Positions 1 through 11,199 of a stretch of 64,000 nucleotides of DNA are shown here, piece after piece. The stretch spans positions 2,703,001 to 2,767,000 of the forward strand of contig JASJOG010000007.1 in NCBI GenBank assembly GCA_030142905.1, written 5' to 3'. Below the pieces are notes generated by a model. It was not told the DNA's origin. It made no database searches and worked only from the letters and a program-made list of their open reading frames with translations. Positions within the stretch are counted from its first letter, which is position 1. Each line of letters starts with the position of its first letter. The translations under genes and the position numbers were made by a program. The DNA is from Heliopora coerulea (lineage: Eukaryota > Cnidaria > Anthozoa > Scleralcyonacea > Helioporidae).

Positions 1-45
1 ATGAGACTGAAAGTGCTTCACAGTCAACAATAATGCATGTTGTCC

Positions 46-1137
46 TCAATGTGAATTAATAAATATCACACCATAGATGTTTGCAGCATTTCCTATACAA
101 GCTGCCATATCTTCCTTCTTAATACAGATTTGTTGAATATTTTGTTGGGCTCCTTTCTGGATATCACCCTGACTTACAGGCCCTTTAATGTAATCACATT
201 TTCCACACTCCTGCTTCATATGTCTAGGCAATTTTATATTGTTTCTGAAGTGATTCTTAACCATCTGCCAATCTTCATTTCTTTCTTCAAGAGATAAATC
301 AAGACAACCATAACTGTGTAGACAGTCTTCACTAATATTAAATATTAAAACTGCACCAACTTTGTTCTTCTGTGCCCACTTTACAGCATAATCACTAGTG
401 TCAGTTAAATAGAAGCCAAACCCATCTGAGAAGTCCCGCCTGGGATGACCAGCTCCTAAGTTGATACCATCCTCAAGGATACTTCTCGCTGATTCATGAT
501 CTGTTCCATGGTAATAAAGGCATGATTGTGATTGGTTTTTCTTTATCTCCTCTATGAGCTGTGACACTCTTTTGGGAGTTGTATTGATGACTTTTACATC
601 AATATTTTGCACATCATCATCATTTTCCTTACTTTTTTGTTCTTCTTTCCCCAGAACTTCATCATCTTCCCTTTCTCTTTCAACAGTAATTGAAAACCAG
701 CTGTCCAGCCTTGTCTCCTGATATGGGTACTTACTGACATGACCATTAAAGAAAATGTCATAGGTGAACGAAGTTTCTATGTAGTGTTGAGCCCAGGCCA
801 AAAGGGACTGGTGATCAGCCAAAGGTTGTTCAGCAATCCAGTCTGCGATAACAATTGATCGGTTTGCTGTAAAGCCCATTTCTTGCAGCTTAGATGCCAC
901 TACTTCCATATTTGTCAAACTTCCATCAAATCCACAATTTTCTTCATGATCAGCAAGGAAACGTAGAAGGAAATACTCATCACTTTGATGATTTCGTACC
1001 TGAGGGTCCAAGTTTGCTAGTCTATGGGCAACATTTTCCTGCAAACCAAGAACTGTACAAAGATCATCTGCAGTTACAGGTACATGAGGTATCAAGTGAC
1101 AAAGTTGTTGAGGCTTCATGTTTCTTATGATGTCCAT
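46..1137 (-). CDS. Death-fold-like plus DUF3990/ADP-ribosyltransferase-like protein
   Basis: Single coding exon of 363 residues. The frame is open further upstream to 1242, but that stretch is AT-rich and non-protein-like. A good splice acceptor (CAG at 1148-1150 on the minus strand) lies just before the ATG at 1137, so a spliced 5' UTR is likely and this ATG is preferred. Residues about 5-110 are helical, with a leucine pattern resembling a death/CARD fold. A charged linker (residues 150-185) follows. The C-terminal part has YYHGTDHESA, then DFSDGFGFYLT, then CDYIKGPV and QQICIKKED. This order matches DUF3990, a family related to ADP-ribosyltransferases that uses a His in the first motif. 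Target and activity are unknown. The death-fold reading is an inference from pattern, the DUF3990 reading is firmer. Such a pairing would suit an innate-immunity or cell-death protein. Confidence 0.72.
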   Translation of the reverse strand: MDIIRNMKPQQLCHLIPHVPVTADDLCTVLGLQENVAHRLANLDPQVRNHQSDEYFLLRFLADHEENCGFDGSLTNMEVVASKLQEMGFTANRSIVIADWIAEQPLADHQSLLAWAQHYIETSFTYDIFFNGHVSKYPYQETRLDSWFSITVEREREDDEVLGKEEQKSKENDDDVQNIDVKVINTTPKRVSQLIEEIKKNQSQSCLYYHGTDHESARSILEDGINLGAGHPRRDFSDGFGFYLTDTSDYAVKWAQKNKVGAVLIFNISEDCLHSYGCLDLSLEERNEDWQMVKNHFRNNIKLPRHMKQECGKCDYIKGPVSQGDIQKGAQQNIQQICIKKEDMAACIGNAANIYGVIFINSH

Positions 1138-1501
1138 TGAATTGATACTGAATAAAAATTGAATGGCATTGAATTGAAATTGTATGTGTATTGAAGTGAT
1201 CACTTTAAATGAAAATTTAAGCAACCAAAAAAACTTAAGCATAACTTGAGGACTGACTGTCTTTGGCTTAAAATCCGAACAGTATCAGGAGCTGTATATT
1301 TCATCTTCCTATACATTTTTAAAATTTGTTACATTACTGTGTTGTCTAAACTAGGCATTGTTCAACTTGATCAAATTATTAAAAATAGCATTTTTAAGAA
1401 GTAAAACCCATTCACGAATTTGCGGACCGTGGATGTTTTTGTGTAACAGCATCGCATGACGTTAAGTTTCGAATGACCGTGAAACCTTGTCATGACAACA
1501 C

Positions 1502-1719
1502 TCATTCTGTTTCCCACATTTGGAAATACCTGTACATCGCTTTTTGCGCCAATTTTTTTTTATCTCTGTCACCGTATAGCATTGTCGCTAGACCTGCCCC
1601 TATCTTTACCATAAGATGCCCATCTACCCTGGCTGACTGAGTTGACGTCGCTCGTAGAAACGTTGCTCTTTCAACAAACTGATAAAGCTTCACGACATTT
1701 TTAGTTTCCCTGAAAATGG
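1502..1719 (-). CDS. Candidate terminal exon of an unrecognised gene
   Basis: An open frame of about 70 residues follows an acceptor-like site (TTTTCAG at 1720-1726, minus strand) and ends at a TGA. It has balanced composition with a basic C-terminal part (GDRDKKKLAQKAMYRYFQ) that looks more protein-like than its surroundings. There is no in-frame ATG near the 5' edge, so it would need an upstream exon on the minus strand, which I could not find. I do not recognise the family. It could be noise. Confidence 0.25.
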
Positions 1720-1749
1720 CCGGCGAATAACCCAGTAAACATTCCAACG

Positions 1750-3195
1750 AGTGATTTCACACAGATCACAATTAAACAGTCGTTTCGAAACACGCACTCC
1801 AACGTCTCAAAGGAATAAGAAACCAACAATTAATGAGCAGCATCAAAGGCATATTAGCAAATTTAAGTATTTCGGATTATTCTGTCGTTAACGTCTCCAC
1901 GCTTTCCAAGCAAGGAAACAAAAATTCCTTACTGGCGCTGACAACAAAAATGTGAAAGCGACCGTTAGTCTGTGACAGAACACAGTTCGAACTCAAGACA
2001 ATACTGCTTACCTTGCACATTATTTTTTCTTCAACTGTGTACTACTTAAATCCCTGACTAAATATTACGAACTAACTCACATACATGACCACATGCATGA
2101 ACAGACCACAAGCAAGGACGGCGTCAACGTCGCCGTGCCAAGACACAAGATGAAAATGAACTACTTCCTCTTTTGTATGTAACGCTAACATGGGAGTTGA
2201 TAAAAACATCGTTACGGAATTTTTAATTCAACTTGAATCAGGTTAAGTATACGACAACCGTTTCCCACTTTGTTCTTTTCAAGAATGAAGGTAGCACGGG
2301 AGAATTTTCGTCAACATCGTTCTGCAAAATCGTTCTACAAACGAGTCTTAAAAACGAAATTTTCCACTTCCTACGTTATTTAAAAGAATGAAGAAGGCAA
2401 GTAATGATACATATTTTGCCGAACCCTTTAGTTTTCATGAACATGTTCAAACCTCGACTTTATTAATTTGATACTTTCACTTTCGAATACAATGGTCATC
2501 ACGAAATGTGATATTAGGCGGGACGACCTTTAACGAATTTAAACTCAACAAATGGCCTCAACAGAACTTCATTAAAGATCATTCACAAATGGTATGTTAC
2601 ACTGATCAGTTTGTCTTCGTCTGTACAACATTCCTTGCGTCGAAAGTGGTCCTTAAATATCGTTCCGTGTTTCACCATCGAAAAACTGCACGACAGCCAC
2701 GTCACGTATCAGAGCTTTTCGTTTTACATCGAATATACCACCTTACCTTTGATGTGAATGTATCAAGATAAGCCAACTGAGGCTTTCTTATCTAAAGGTT
2801 CTTCTGCTTCCCGAGTTCTTCGTGATAGCAACCACAATTAGTAACAATGTCTTTCTATTGCTACTAATCGGACTTACCGACTAGAAACCATAGTCAGAGT
2901 TTGCCCCTTCCCATAACTTCCCATCATGCAACTGATGTTTGAACTCTTTTCCATAACAGGAAATGTCCTTGGTCGGTGAAAAATGGAACTTCGATACGAT
3001 GCTGACAACAGGTTAAAAAGACATTTTTTGCGACACTAAAAGAGGTGCTACTCTTTGCCTTTTACAGAAAATTTTTTCTGTCAAAAATTGCGAGATTTCG
3101 TGCATGAAGAAGTGCCCATACACCTTATTATTAAGCTCGTAAATGTCCGTAATGCAATCGTTGGTGCACGTAGGTTTGAATATTTATAGTTCGCA
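1750..3195. other. Intergenic, nothing recognised
   Basis: AT-rich sequence with no convincing coding frame, RNA gene or repeat that I can name. It lies between the DUF3990-like gene (minus) and the duplicated WBP2 5' exons (plus), so promoter elements for both are expected but none stands out. Confidence 0.4.
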
Positions 3196-3225
3196 AGGAC
3201 ATGACGTAACATTAATCAACCCAAG

Positions 3226-3550
3226 ATGTCAGTGAATCAGACGAAATACCAAAACGGTCAGCTTTTCTTAAATGGGGACTAGTAATTACATTAGTTTTTC
3301 ACTCCGTCTAAAATTCAAAAAGTTTAAACTAATTTTGCCTTCCATTTCAGTGTGATCACGGACCATGATGGTGTGGAATTCAGCTTCGAAAAAACACACA
3401 CTTTGCCAGGCTATCTGAAAAGTTCTCCAAAAGGAAGACTCATCTTGACAGGGCAGAAGGTAGCTAGAGTATATAGAAAATATTTTGACAATATCTCACT
3501 GTAAAATTTTTCATTAACTGTAAAAATTTCTTTTTAAAGGTTATATTTAG
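3226..3550 (+). pseudogene. Partial duplicate of WBP2 exons 1-2
   Basis: Exon 1' (3226-3281) and exon 2' (3351-3459) copy WBP2 exons 1 and 2 at 5238-5293 and 5363-5471. The lengths (56 and 109 nt), splice sites and phases are the same. About 25 bp of upstream sequence (ATGACGTAA motif) is also shared. Both exons stay open. Substitutions include FLNGD for FLTGD, THTLPGYLKSSPKG for TDALPGYLKGSRKG. Similarity continues through the second intron and stops about 10 bases into exon 3 (after TTATATTTA near 3549), where the copy reads into unrelated sequence with a stop by 3630. Alone it can encode only half a GRAM domain. Because exon 2' ends in phase 0 with a good donor (GTAGCT), it could instead splice to exon 3 at 5552 and act as an alternative 5' end. 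Dead fragment or alternative cassette cannot be decided here. Confidence 0.75.
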
Positions 3551-4025
3551 CAGACCATGCAGGTGTGGTTCCAGGTTTTTGAGAAAGGGGTGGTGTTTCC
3601 CTTATCACTTAAATAGGCTGCACATTTAAAGAAAACAGATGCAAATAAAGTTTATTAAGTAAACCTAGGGACTATGGCAGGGAGTTCTCTCATTGTTTGG
3701 TAGCTCAAAAGAAGGGGTTAGAATCCCAGAACCCTCCCCTTGGATCCCCCACTGAGCCACATGACAACTAGTTAAAGTAGCAAAAATACTCGTTAAAAAT
3801 TTGCAGCTCAGTTAAGGTCTATTTGGGAATTCTTTATCGTAATTTTGTGCTTAAAAACATCAACAGTGGGCAGTTCCTTTAGTCCTATGGGAGCATGGGA
3901 CGGTTGTCCAAAATGACTTGCCTACAAAAGTAGTTCTGTATGTTGTTTGGTAAATTTGAAACAAGTCAACTGCTTTTTCAGGTCCATGTGTGCGCGAGGC
4001 TGTGTGTAATTGTCCTTGTCCTTAA

Positions 4026-4976
4026 AGGCTGGTTTCCATATAACCGTAACAGCCGTAAAGAGGCCGGCGAAAGTGCTGCGGCATCGCCTGCGCCATTGCG
4101 TAGCACACTGTGGCATTGGCAGGCAGTCGACCAAATCGGACGTCTGCTTCGAGAATTGGCGCGCAGACTTAAATTTGAAAATTGATGCCTTGAACCGAAG
4201 GTTGTTGCTGAAGTGTCAACTTGCTGTCCTTATCAATTACTTGAATCGACGAAGGGCGAGAAAAAAGATGAAAAGAAAACACCGATTCTGGGTTCGAGAA
4301 ATTTTCCTGCAACGCTGTGTACGTGGTCAGTTTCATACTCTCTTTCAGGAATTAAAACTTCATGACAGAGAATATTTCTACAGGTTAGTGGACTGTTGCT
4401 AGTTTATTACTGTTCTCATCCTCAGAGTTTTTAAGCAAAATTGAAATTGCAGATACAAGTGAACGAAATATTAATTCGTAAAACACCACCGGGGTAAAAC
4501 ACCCCGTTGAGGGGGATAAAATGATAGTATACTATATATACTAAAATATGCTGCTCTTGTGATAAATAACGCGATAGTTTTGAATACAATTCATGAGAGT
4601 TTCGTTATTAATATTCGGTCCATCCCTACTCGCCATCTTGAATCCCAAACTTGCCATAATTTTGACCTGTGGTTCTGATTGGATGGCGGCCGTCACGTGA
4701 CTCACAAGGAACAATAAAGTAACGGCGCCATGTCCCCGGCACCGGCGTGAGGACGTTTCCATTAAAATTTTGATTTGCCGGCGGTGCCGTAACCGCCGGC
4801 ATAGTTGAAATGAATTCAACTTTCACGGCACCGCAGACAGTGTGCCGGCGACTGCCGCAGACACCGTGAACAAATGTTTCCATTAGAGACAAGTCCGTCG
4901 CAGGCGATGCCGCAGCACTGTCGCAGCAATTTCGCCGGCCTCTTTACGGCTGTTACGGTTATATGGAAACTAGCCT
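4026..4976. mobile_element. PIF/Harbinger-type DNA transposon, internally deleted
   Basis: Ends are inverted repeats of about 47 bp starting AGGCTGGTTTCC on the left and finishing GGAAACTAGCCT on the right; they differ at one position in this core. A 3-bp TAA target duplication flanks both ends (4023-4025 and 4977-4979), as expected for PIF/Harbinger. The right half is GC-rich, with short inverted motifs (GCCGGCGGTGCCG, CCGCCGGC). The left half carries the start of a transposase-like frame. There is no DDE domain, so it cannot move on its own. Confidence 0.85.
4190..4385 (+). pseudogene. Harbinger transposase N-terminal fragment
   Basis: Within the Harbinger element the plus-strand frame contains RRRARKKMKRKHRFWVREIF, then QFHTLFQEL and HDREYFYR. 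This is the hallmark N-terminal pattern of HARBI1-like transposases (basic stretch, WVR, then F..L..EL..D.E.F). The frame reaches a donor-like site (ACAG/GTTAGT at 4381-4391), suggesting an original intron before the catalytic exon. That exon is absent before the right terminal repeat. The frame is open upstream to 4010, across the terminal repeat, so the true start is uncertain. Confidence 0.6.
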
Positions 4977-5237
4977 TAACGGACAAGGCGCGCTGATCTT
5001 TTTCATTTTGTCAACATTTTTGTTGCGCAGCAAAACTCTGAGATTTGTTGGGTGAAAACTTTCCCTGTGCAACGGTGAAACTGCTAACTTCTCATCTCTG
5101 CCATCTCGCTCAGCTTCGTAACTATTCGTGACGCCCTCGCAAGCATTCGTTTGCGGTATTTGTATGTCAGCAGTTGACAAGAACATGACGTAATCATTGA
5201 CCTACAGGTTAGTGGACGTAATAGAAAACAAACCAAG

Positions 5238-8200
5238 ATGGCAGTGAATCAGACGAAATATCAAAATGGCCAGCTTTTTTTAACTGGCGACTAGTAAGCA
5301 AATCGATTGTTTTGTTCCAGATAAAGTCCAAAAACTTTAAAGTAATTTCCCTTCTATTTCAGCGTAATCACGGACCACGATGGCGTGGAATTCAGCTTTG
5401 AAAAAACGGACGCTTTGCCTGGCTATCTGAAAGGTTCCCGAAAAGGAAGACTCATCTTGACAGGGCAGAAGGTAGTTGGAGCATACAGAAAACATGTGGA
5501 CAATATCTCACTGTAAAGTTTAATATTAACCATAAAATTTTCTTCTTAAAGATTATATTTATATCAGGAAAGCCTCAAGATCAATGTCAAACCATCACCA
5601 TGGCCTTTCATTATATCAGAAATCTTGAGGTACGTTGGCATTGAATTTGATTCGAAAGAGTTTGTTGTTTTCTACTGGTTTTCTTTAGTTTAACAGTTAT
5701 ACATAATTTCGATTATAAGGAACATCATCTGTTAGCAAAAAACTAGATCATCGACGTGATATTGAGCTGGATTCTACTGTACAAAGTATCACTAGAAACT
5801 GTTTAAACTCCTTGGAGAACAGTTCTGCTTGAACTTAATTCAACTGCAGCCGCTTTCAGTTTCAACTGGGACTTAAAATTTGATTACACATTACAAGGGT
5901 TTTTTTGTCTTGTTGTACTTTCTTTCAAGTTATTTAGCTAATACAAATTCACTTTCATCAAATGTGCTCAAATATAACTACAATTTTCATGTCAAATCTA
6001 ACAAACCAGAGATTCATTGTCTCTGTTCAACTCCTATAAAATTATAATGAATTATACTAATTATCATTACTAATTAAACTAATTGTATACGTTTTTTGTG
6101 ACTGTAAAGGTCAAGTTTTTATTTGGAAGAGGGCATTATCAGATAATCACAATGAAAAGAATGAAAGTACACCAGTCTTTTGCACCCAGACTGCTTGTAT
6201 TGAACATTGTCTCATAATCATTTATAATAAATCTATTACATCACAGGTCAAACAACCTTTGTTTGGAGCTAACTATCTACAAGCTGATATAACTGCTGAA
6301 CCTGCAGGTAACAAGGATAATAAGAGAAGTAATAATAACAACAATGGCAATTATAATGGTTTTGTTTAAGCAGTTGAGAATGGATTAAACCTACAGTGTA
6401 TTCAGCAAAGTAATTTTCTCTTGACCAGATATTAGAGATCAACTAAAATGGTTTTTGCTAGCTGATCCAATCTGGGTTTTTTTTATGTTAAAGTTCTGAA
6501 AATAATTCTGATTCCTAGTTACATGCTTCATGTTTCTCAGAAAAATTGCTCAACTACAGTTTTTTATGTTGTGTGAACAAACAAATCCCCAGTGCAGTTA
6601 GGTGAAGAGTAAGGCACAAAGTTTAATCCTGCTTTGATTTATATAGTTTTGAATGTAGTTCGAGAAGTTAATATTCGCTAGCCAGTATCAGGTATTTTGG
6701 TCTTGTGCTTTAGTCAAGGATGATAGTTTTGAGAATGAGATGCCTGTTTTTATACCTAATGGGACATGTCATTTTGTGGTGATTTGTGGTGTAAGGGCTG
6801 GGTTTAGAAAATGGTTGGGTTCAAGGTTGGTATTTGGTCAGTCAAGCAGCTTTTCTAAGCTGTCAAAGCAATTGTGACAGCTTGGCATGCTGCTGACACA
6901 ATATAACTACTGTATCTAGTGTGATTGCCCTTAATTGGATGGAAATATGATATTATATATGTTCAATTTGAGTGAAACAGTAGTTTCAGTTAAGCATTTA
7001 CCTTTGTATATTTTTGTCATAATTTTGTCTTGGAGGTATTTTAGAATTTTTTAAGCAGGTTTTCTAAATTGTCAGGAGGAGTACTTTTTTCCTGTTTGAC
7101 CACAGCATGCACTGTGAAAGGTTATGATCTATGTTAGCAGTAAAAATGTGTAATTATTACAATAATTTTACAATGCAATTGTCCCTTTGTCTAGCTGGCT
7201 GGCAGGGAGATGCAGTATTCAAAGCCACTTTCAGCAAAGGTGGTGCCATTGAGTTTGCAGAAGCCTTCCAAAGAGCAGTCAGAAATGGTAAAAACAATGC
7301 ATCTACATTATATGTTTCAGAACCATTCTCTGGGTAACATGGAGAGAAAATTTCACTGCTAAAGTTAACTAGAAAAGTTAACATAAATGGGATTCAAATT
7401 CATATCTTTCAGCTTCTGGAAACAATAATTAATACTTATCTATGATGAAGTACTACAGTCTTTCAATTTTATTTTGGAACCATTCCCAAAGTGACATGAA
7501 GAGCAAATTTCATTATTAACCTGCACTGCTAAAGCCAACTAGAAAAGATGATTTAACCAGGATTTGAACTTGCATCTTTGGGTTCCAGGCCACTGCTGTA
7601 CAAGTTCAGCTATGTAGTCAGGCATACCAGCTAAGTTTCTTTAATTTTATAGCAAGAGCTGGTGTTCCTGCTGCAGCACGTCAACCAATGTACCAACCAC
7701 AAATGAATGGCCAGTTCTATCCTCCACAACCAGGTCCTGCTAATGGTTACTATGGCTACCCACCTGGCCAGTATGGTGGATATGTGGCACCACCACCTTA
7801 CCAACCCCAGGTAAGTAACGTAAGCAGGTGCCATGTTGTTCTAGGCATAATCCGTCATGTGGCAAACTTCTCCTCATTATGATTAATTATGGTAACCATT
7901 AAGGGGGGCAATGGCCACTCTGCTGAATAAAATCATCTGGCATAAGCCAGAATAGAATTATAAAGTGCATCTTCATCCCTCAATAGATCAAACTCAAAAA
8001 TAACTGAGGAATTGGTACTATTGAAAACCTCCATAGTTTCTCTAATGTATGCAATCTAGTCACAAGTCTTTAAGGTGTATTGCAACATTTGCCAGCAAAT
8101 GTTAAACAGGAATTCAACTGTTAAGAGTTAATTACGTACACCAGGGTGACATTGTATGCAGCAATCATATCATATAGATAAGGCTTAATGAAAGTATTGC

Positions 8201-9535
8201 AATATTTTATCACTATTTTAAATATATTGTGATAGTATCAATTTCCATGTCATGCATGACCACTTCAAAACAAAAGCTAAAAGTCATCAAGCTGTGGGTG
8301 TTGCCAGACAGGAGGTTTGGTAAAAGTCATCTCAAATAGTTAGATCATCAAAGTGACACCAAACTACCACATCATCACAAATTTTCATTTGTTATCATTT
8401 GTTTCAGCCTTATCCACCTCCGTATGCTGGTGCCCCACCAACTCAATACAATCAATACCAAGGTGCTCCCCCTCCTACTGGTAAGGACCTTCATGATGGC
8501 AACTTATCTAAAGGGCCAGGTGTTATGTTACTGGTATTAAAAGTACAAGACAGTTCTAATGTTTTAGTTGCTAGTAGATGGGTAATTAACTGGATGGGTA
8601 GATGGATTGATGAGTAGGGTGGATAGGTGAAAGGTCAGCAAGGAGGAAATGAATGAATAGATAGGTGAGTGAATTGATGGTTCAATGGAAAGATGATTGG
8701 TGGGTGATGTGTGAGAGGGTCGGTAGATAAGTGAATTGAGGGGCTAATGGAAACGACTGAGAAATATGTGCAAGGCACAGGTCCTTGCTGACTGAACAAA
8801 CTTCTTTTTTTTCTTCAGGTGGTAAAGCAGCTGAAGCATATGCTTCAGGTCAAAATGTTTATGTCCCTGCCCCACAGGTAAGAAGATCTTCACCTTTTTT
8901 GTGAATTAAAACAACAAAAAAAAACAAAAAGTTTGCCCCTGGTTTAGCCGATTTTGGTTTAGTTTTGTTGAATTTGGACACTTTAGGAATAAAGCTGACT
9001 TGGGTTGTGATTACCACCATACCTTTTGATGTTTCGTGGTACCATGGGCGCTCATACAATTAGGTAACGGTCAGAACTGCTCAATCACTTTGCGAAGTGT
9101 TCATATTCAAATAAAAACAAAACCAAAAGTCCGTTATGTCCTGATTAAGTTTTGTTGACATACTTTCTCTTCACTTTGAAATTGAGATTGGGCCGCTTGC
9201 ATTCGGACAAACTTAAGGCAAATACTGTGTACATATAAGGACTGCACGCTTCGAGACTATATTAAGGACCATTGCAAACGTACAAACATAATATTTATGA
9301 AGGCAATTTTAACCAAATTAACTAGTCATTTGTCGTGTGCTGCAATATGAGGGGTTATTAGTCTCCCACATCATTGAGAACTTTGATAACAACGTGCTCA
9401 AAATCACACTTCGATATGTGAACTGCTTAGATTGGAGTGCGAATTTTTACACTTCATCGTCTCTGATCTTTTTAGAACAACGTGGTTCCATCTGCTCCTC
9501 CTCCAGCCTACGACGACCACAAAAAGCAACAATAA
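5238..9535 (+). CDS. WBP2: WW domain-binding protein 2 (WBP2)
   Basis: Nine exons: 5238-5293, 5363-5471, 5552-5629, 6247-6307, 7195-7287, 7653-7810, 8408-8480, 8819-8877, 9476-9535. All joins are GT-AG and keep frame, giving 248 residues (human WBP2 is 261). The N-terminal GRAM domain contains DHDGVEFSFEKT, GSRKGRLILTGQKIIFISG, KQPLFGANYLQADITAE and GGAIEFAEAFQRAV. The Pro/Tyr/Gly-rich C-terminal half has three PPxY motifs: PPPY at residues 179-182 and 188-191, and PPAY at 238-241. PPxY motifs bind WW domains of proteins such as YAP/TAZ and Nedd4-type ligases, and WBP2 is known as a transcriptional co-activator. Start: ATG in the context CCAAGATGG. Exons 1-2 have a diverged upstream duplicate. 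The assignment is firm. Confidence 0.93.
7318..7400 (-). repeat. SINE fragment, tRNA-like (truncated copy)
   Basis: On the minus strand this reads a B-box-like ATTTGAATCCC followed by TTTTCTAGTTAACTTTAGCAG and a tail near CCATGTTACC. The order and sequence match the longer copy about 160 bp away (7478-7640), but the front of the tRNA-like head is missing. It lies in a WBP2 intron. Confidence 0.5.
7478..7640 (-). repeat. tRNA-derived SINE
   Basis: Minus strand: A-box-like TAGCTGAACTTG, a D-arm-like hairpin (GCTG/CAGC), then B-box AGTTCAAATCC, followed by a unique body (TTTTCTAGTTGGCTTTAGCAG). This is the layout of a tRNA-headed SINE. A truncated second copy in the same orientation sits at 7318-7400. 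Both are in the WBP2 intron between exons 5 and 6. Confidence 0.55.
7893..7990. repeat. Dispersed repeat, family A
   Basis: Contains ACTCTGCTGAATAAAATCAT, then CTGGCATAAGCCAGAATAG and TAAAGTGCATCTTC. Close relatives occur at 22800-22900 and 22895-22985, and a shorter one at 18590-18640. Probably a low-copy MITE or SINE family whose ends I cannot define. Confidence 0.5.
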
Positions 9536-11199
9536 TCTCGCCGTGACAGGGTGCATTTATCAAGAAAATGTTGGCTTATATCACCGTATTTTGTGTTCTG
9601 ACATAGAAGAACAGAAATTGTCCATAACTATTATTTAATGTAGCTGATATATATCATTTTTAGAGACGCAAGTGGTGTTGCGTTCGTATGAAGGTGTTGT
9701 AATTATGTATGAGAATATATATTGGGGGGTTCGTAGACATCTGCTTTAAAATTCTCTATATATTGTCAATGTTTAGAATCCTTTTCAGTGGTACGAGATA
9801 CCTTTAAGGTCCCTGTGAAGTAGTGCAGGTGAAAGACGATTGGGCTTGGATAGTTTTTGAAGTGGGTAACACTTGTTTTTGTTTAACTGATCACAATCAA
9901 AGTATACCTATAAAATAATTTTAATGGCTTCACATTAATTTTCTCTTTTCGTTTTGGATGCACCACACCACAAATGGTTTCTGCATTCACTCTCGCCTTC
10001 CAACGGCGAACGAAGGCCGGAGACTCCAGATATTTTCTTAATATGAAAAAAATAAAACATCGCATTTTCGATGTTTCACTTAATATTTGGTCACCAGCTC
10101 CCAAAAAGTAATGTGGGATGGAAGTGTGATGCGTCATGCTCCTTATTTATCGTTGAGTGGCTGCACGCGGCCTGTGGGCGGTTAAAGAGATTTGATATCA
10201 CACGGTTGGTGGCGAGTACTTAATCCGGACTAGAATAACTAGAATAAGTTTGCTTTGGTTAATTGGTCTGTCGTAAAGGAGTAACACAGACGACGGTGGG
10301 AGTTCTCACTGGCAAGGATTTTATGATTATTCTTTTAGGTATAACCTTAAAATAAAACAGTGGACACGAAGTACCTCCCTAAACGATGCAGACGAGCATT
10401 TTAACTGTTAAACCGTAATTTCCAGAACGCGCGAAGTCCATACTGCACCCAGCCCAACGCGAAACGATTTTATTCATCGAAGGAGGATGTTTTACAACAG
10501 CCATGGGTAAAGACGCTAATGGGGCAGCAAAATGGAAGGACTAAAATTTATTCGGAGGGTACATGCACTCCCTTCGCACAGCCACTGACCAAAATGCACT
10601 AAATGGCAAATTTTATCACGTCAGCAATTGAAAGTTGTTGTTTCGATGGTAAGCTTTTACGAAGTGAAGTACAATTGTGAGCGAAATCGTATCTTCAACC
10701 ATGCAAAACTATACCTAAACCTTACACTAACTTACGATGTAGTGAACTACATAATGAAGTCGTGGTTGATATGCGTAGTTGAAGACAAACGATAAGATTG
10801 TTGCAAAACGCTTGTCCATCCTGACGTGTGCAATGTTGTCTCAAAGGCACAATTCCCGTTTACGACTCGCCCACTAATGCAGTAATAAGTCCGAAACGAC
10901 CATACTGAGTTAATCATATACGCCAGAATGAACAATTGTATACGACGATCGTATCGGATAAATAAACCTGCAATATCTCACGTTGTAATATCTCGCGATA
11001 ACTCGTGGCCTGGGCCCTAGGTGATGTACTGGAAACCTATTTTTAAATGGCTTCAAGCAAAATTATCGAGACCATATGAGGTTTCCAGGTGCTGGACCAC
11101 CTAGTGGTTCTTAAGCACTCCCACTCTGGCGACAAATGCGGAAACGAATACAAATGCCTTCTGTATCGATTCACAAAGTCACGCTTTATAACCTATAAA
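9536..11199. other. WBP2 3' flank and intergenic sequence
   Basis: No coding frame, RNA gene or recognised repeat is convincing. The first part should hold the WBP2 3' UTR. The last part should hold the receptor promoter and 5' UTR. A TATAAAA sequence occurs at 11194-11200, immediately before the receptor ATG, too close to act as a core promoter for it. Confidence 0.4.
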
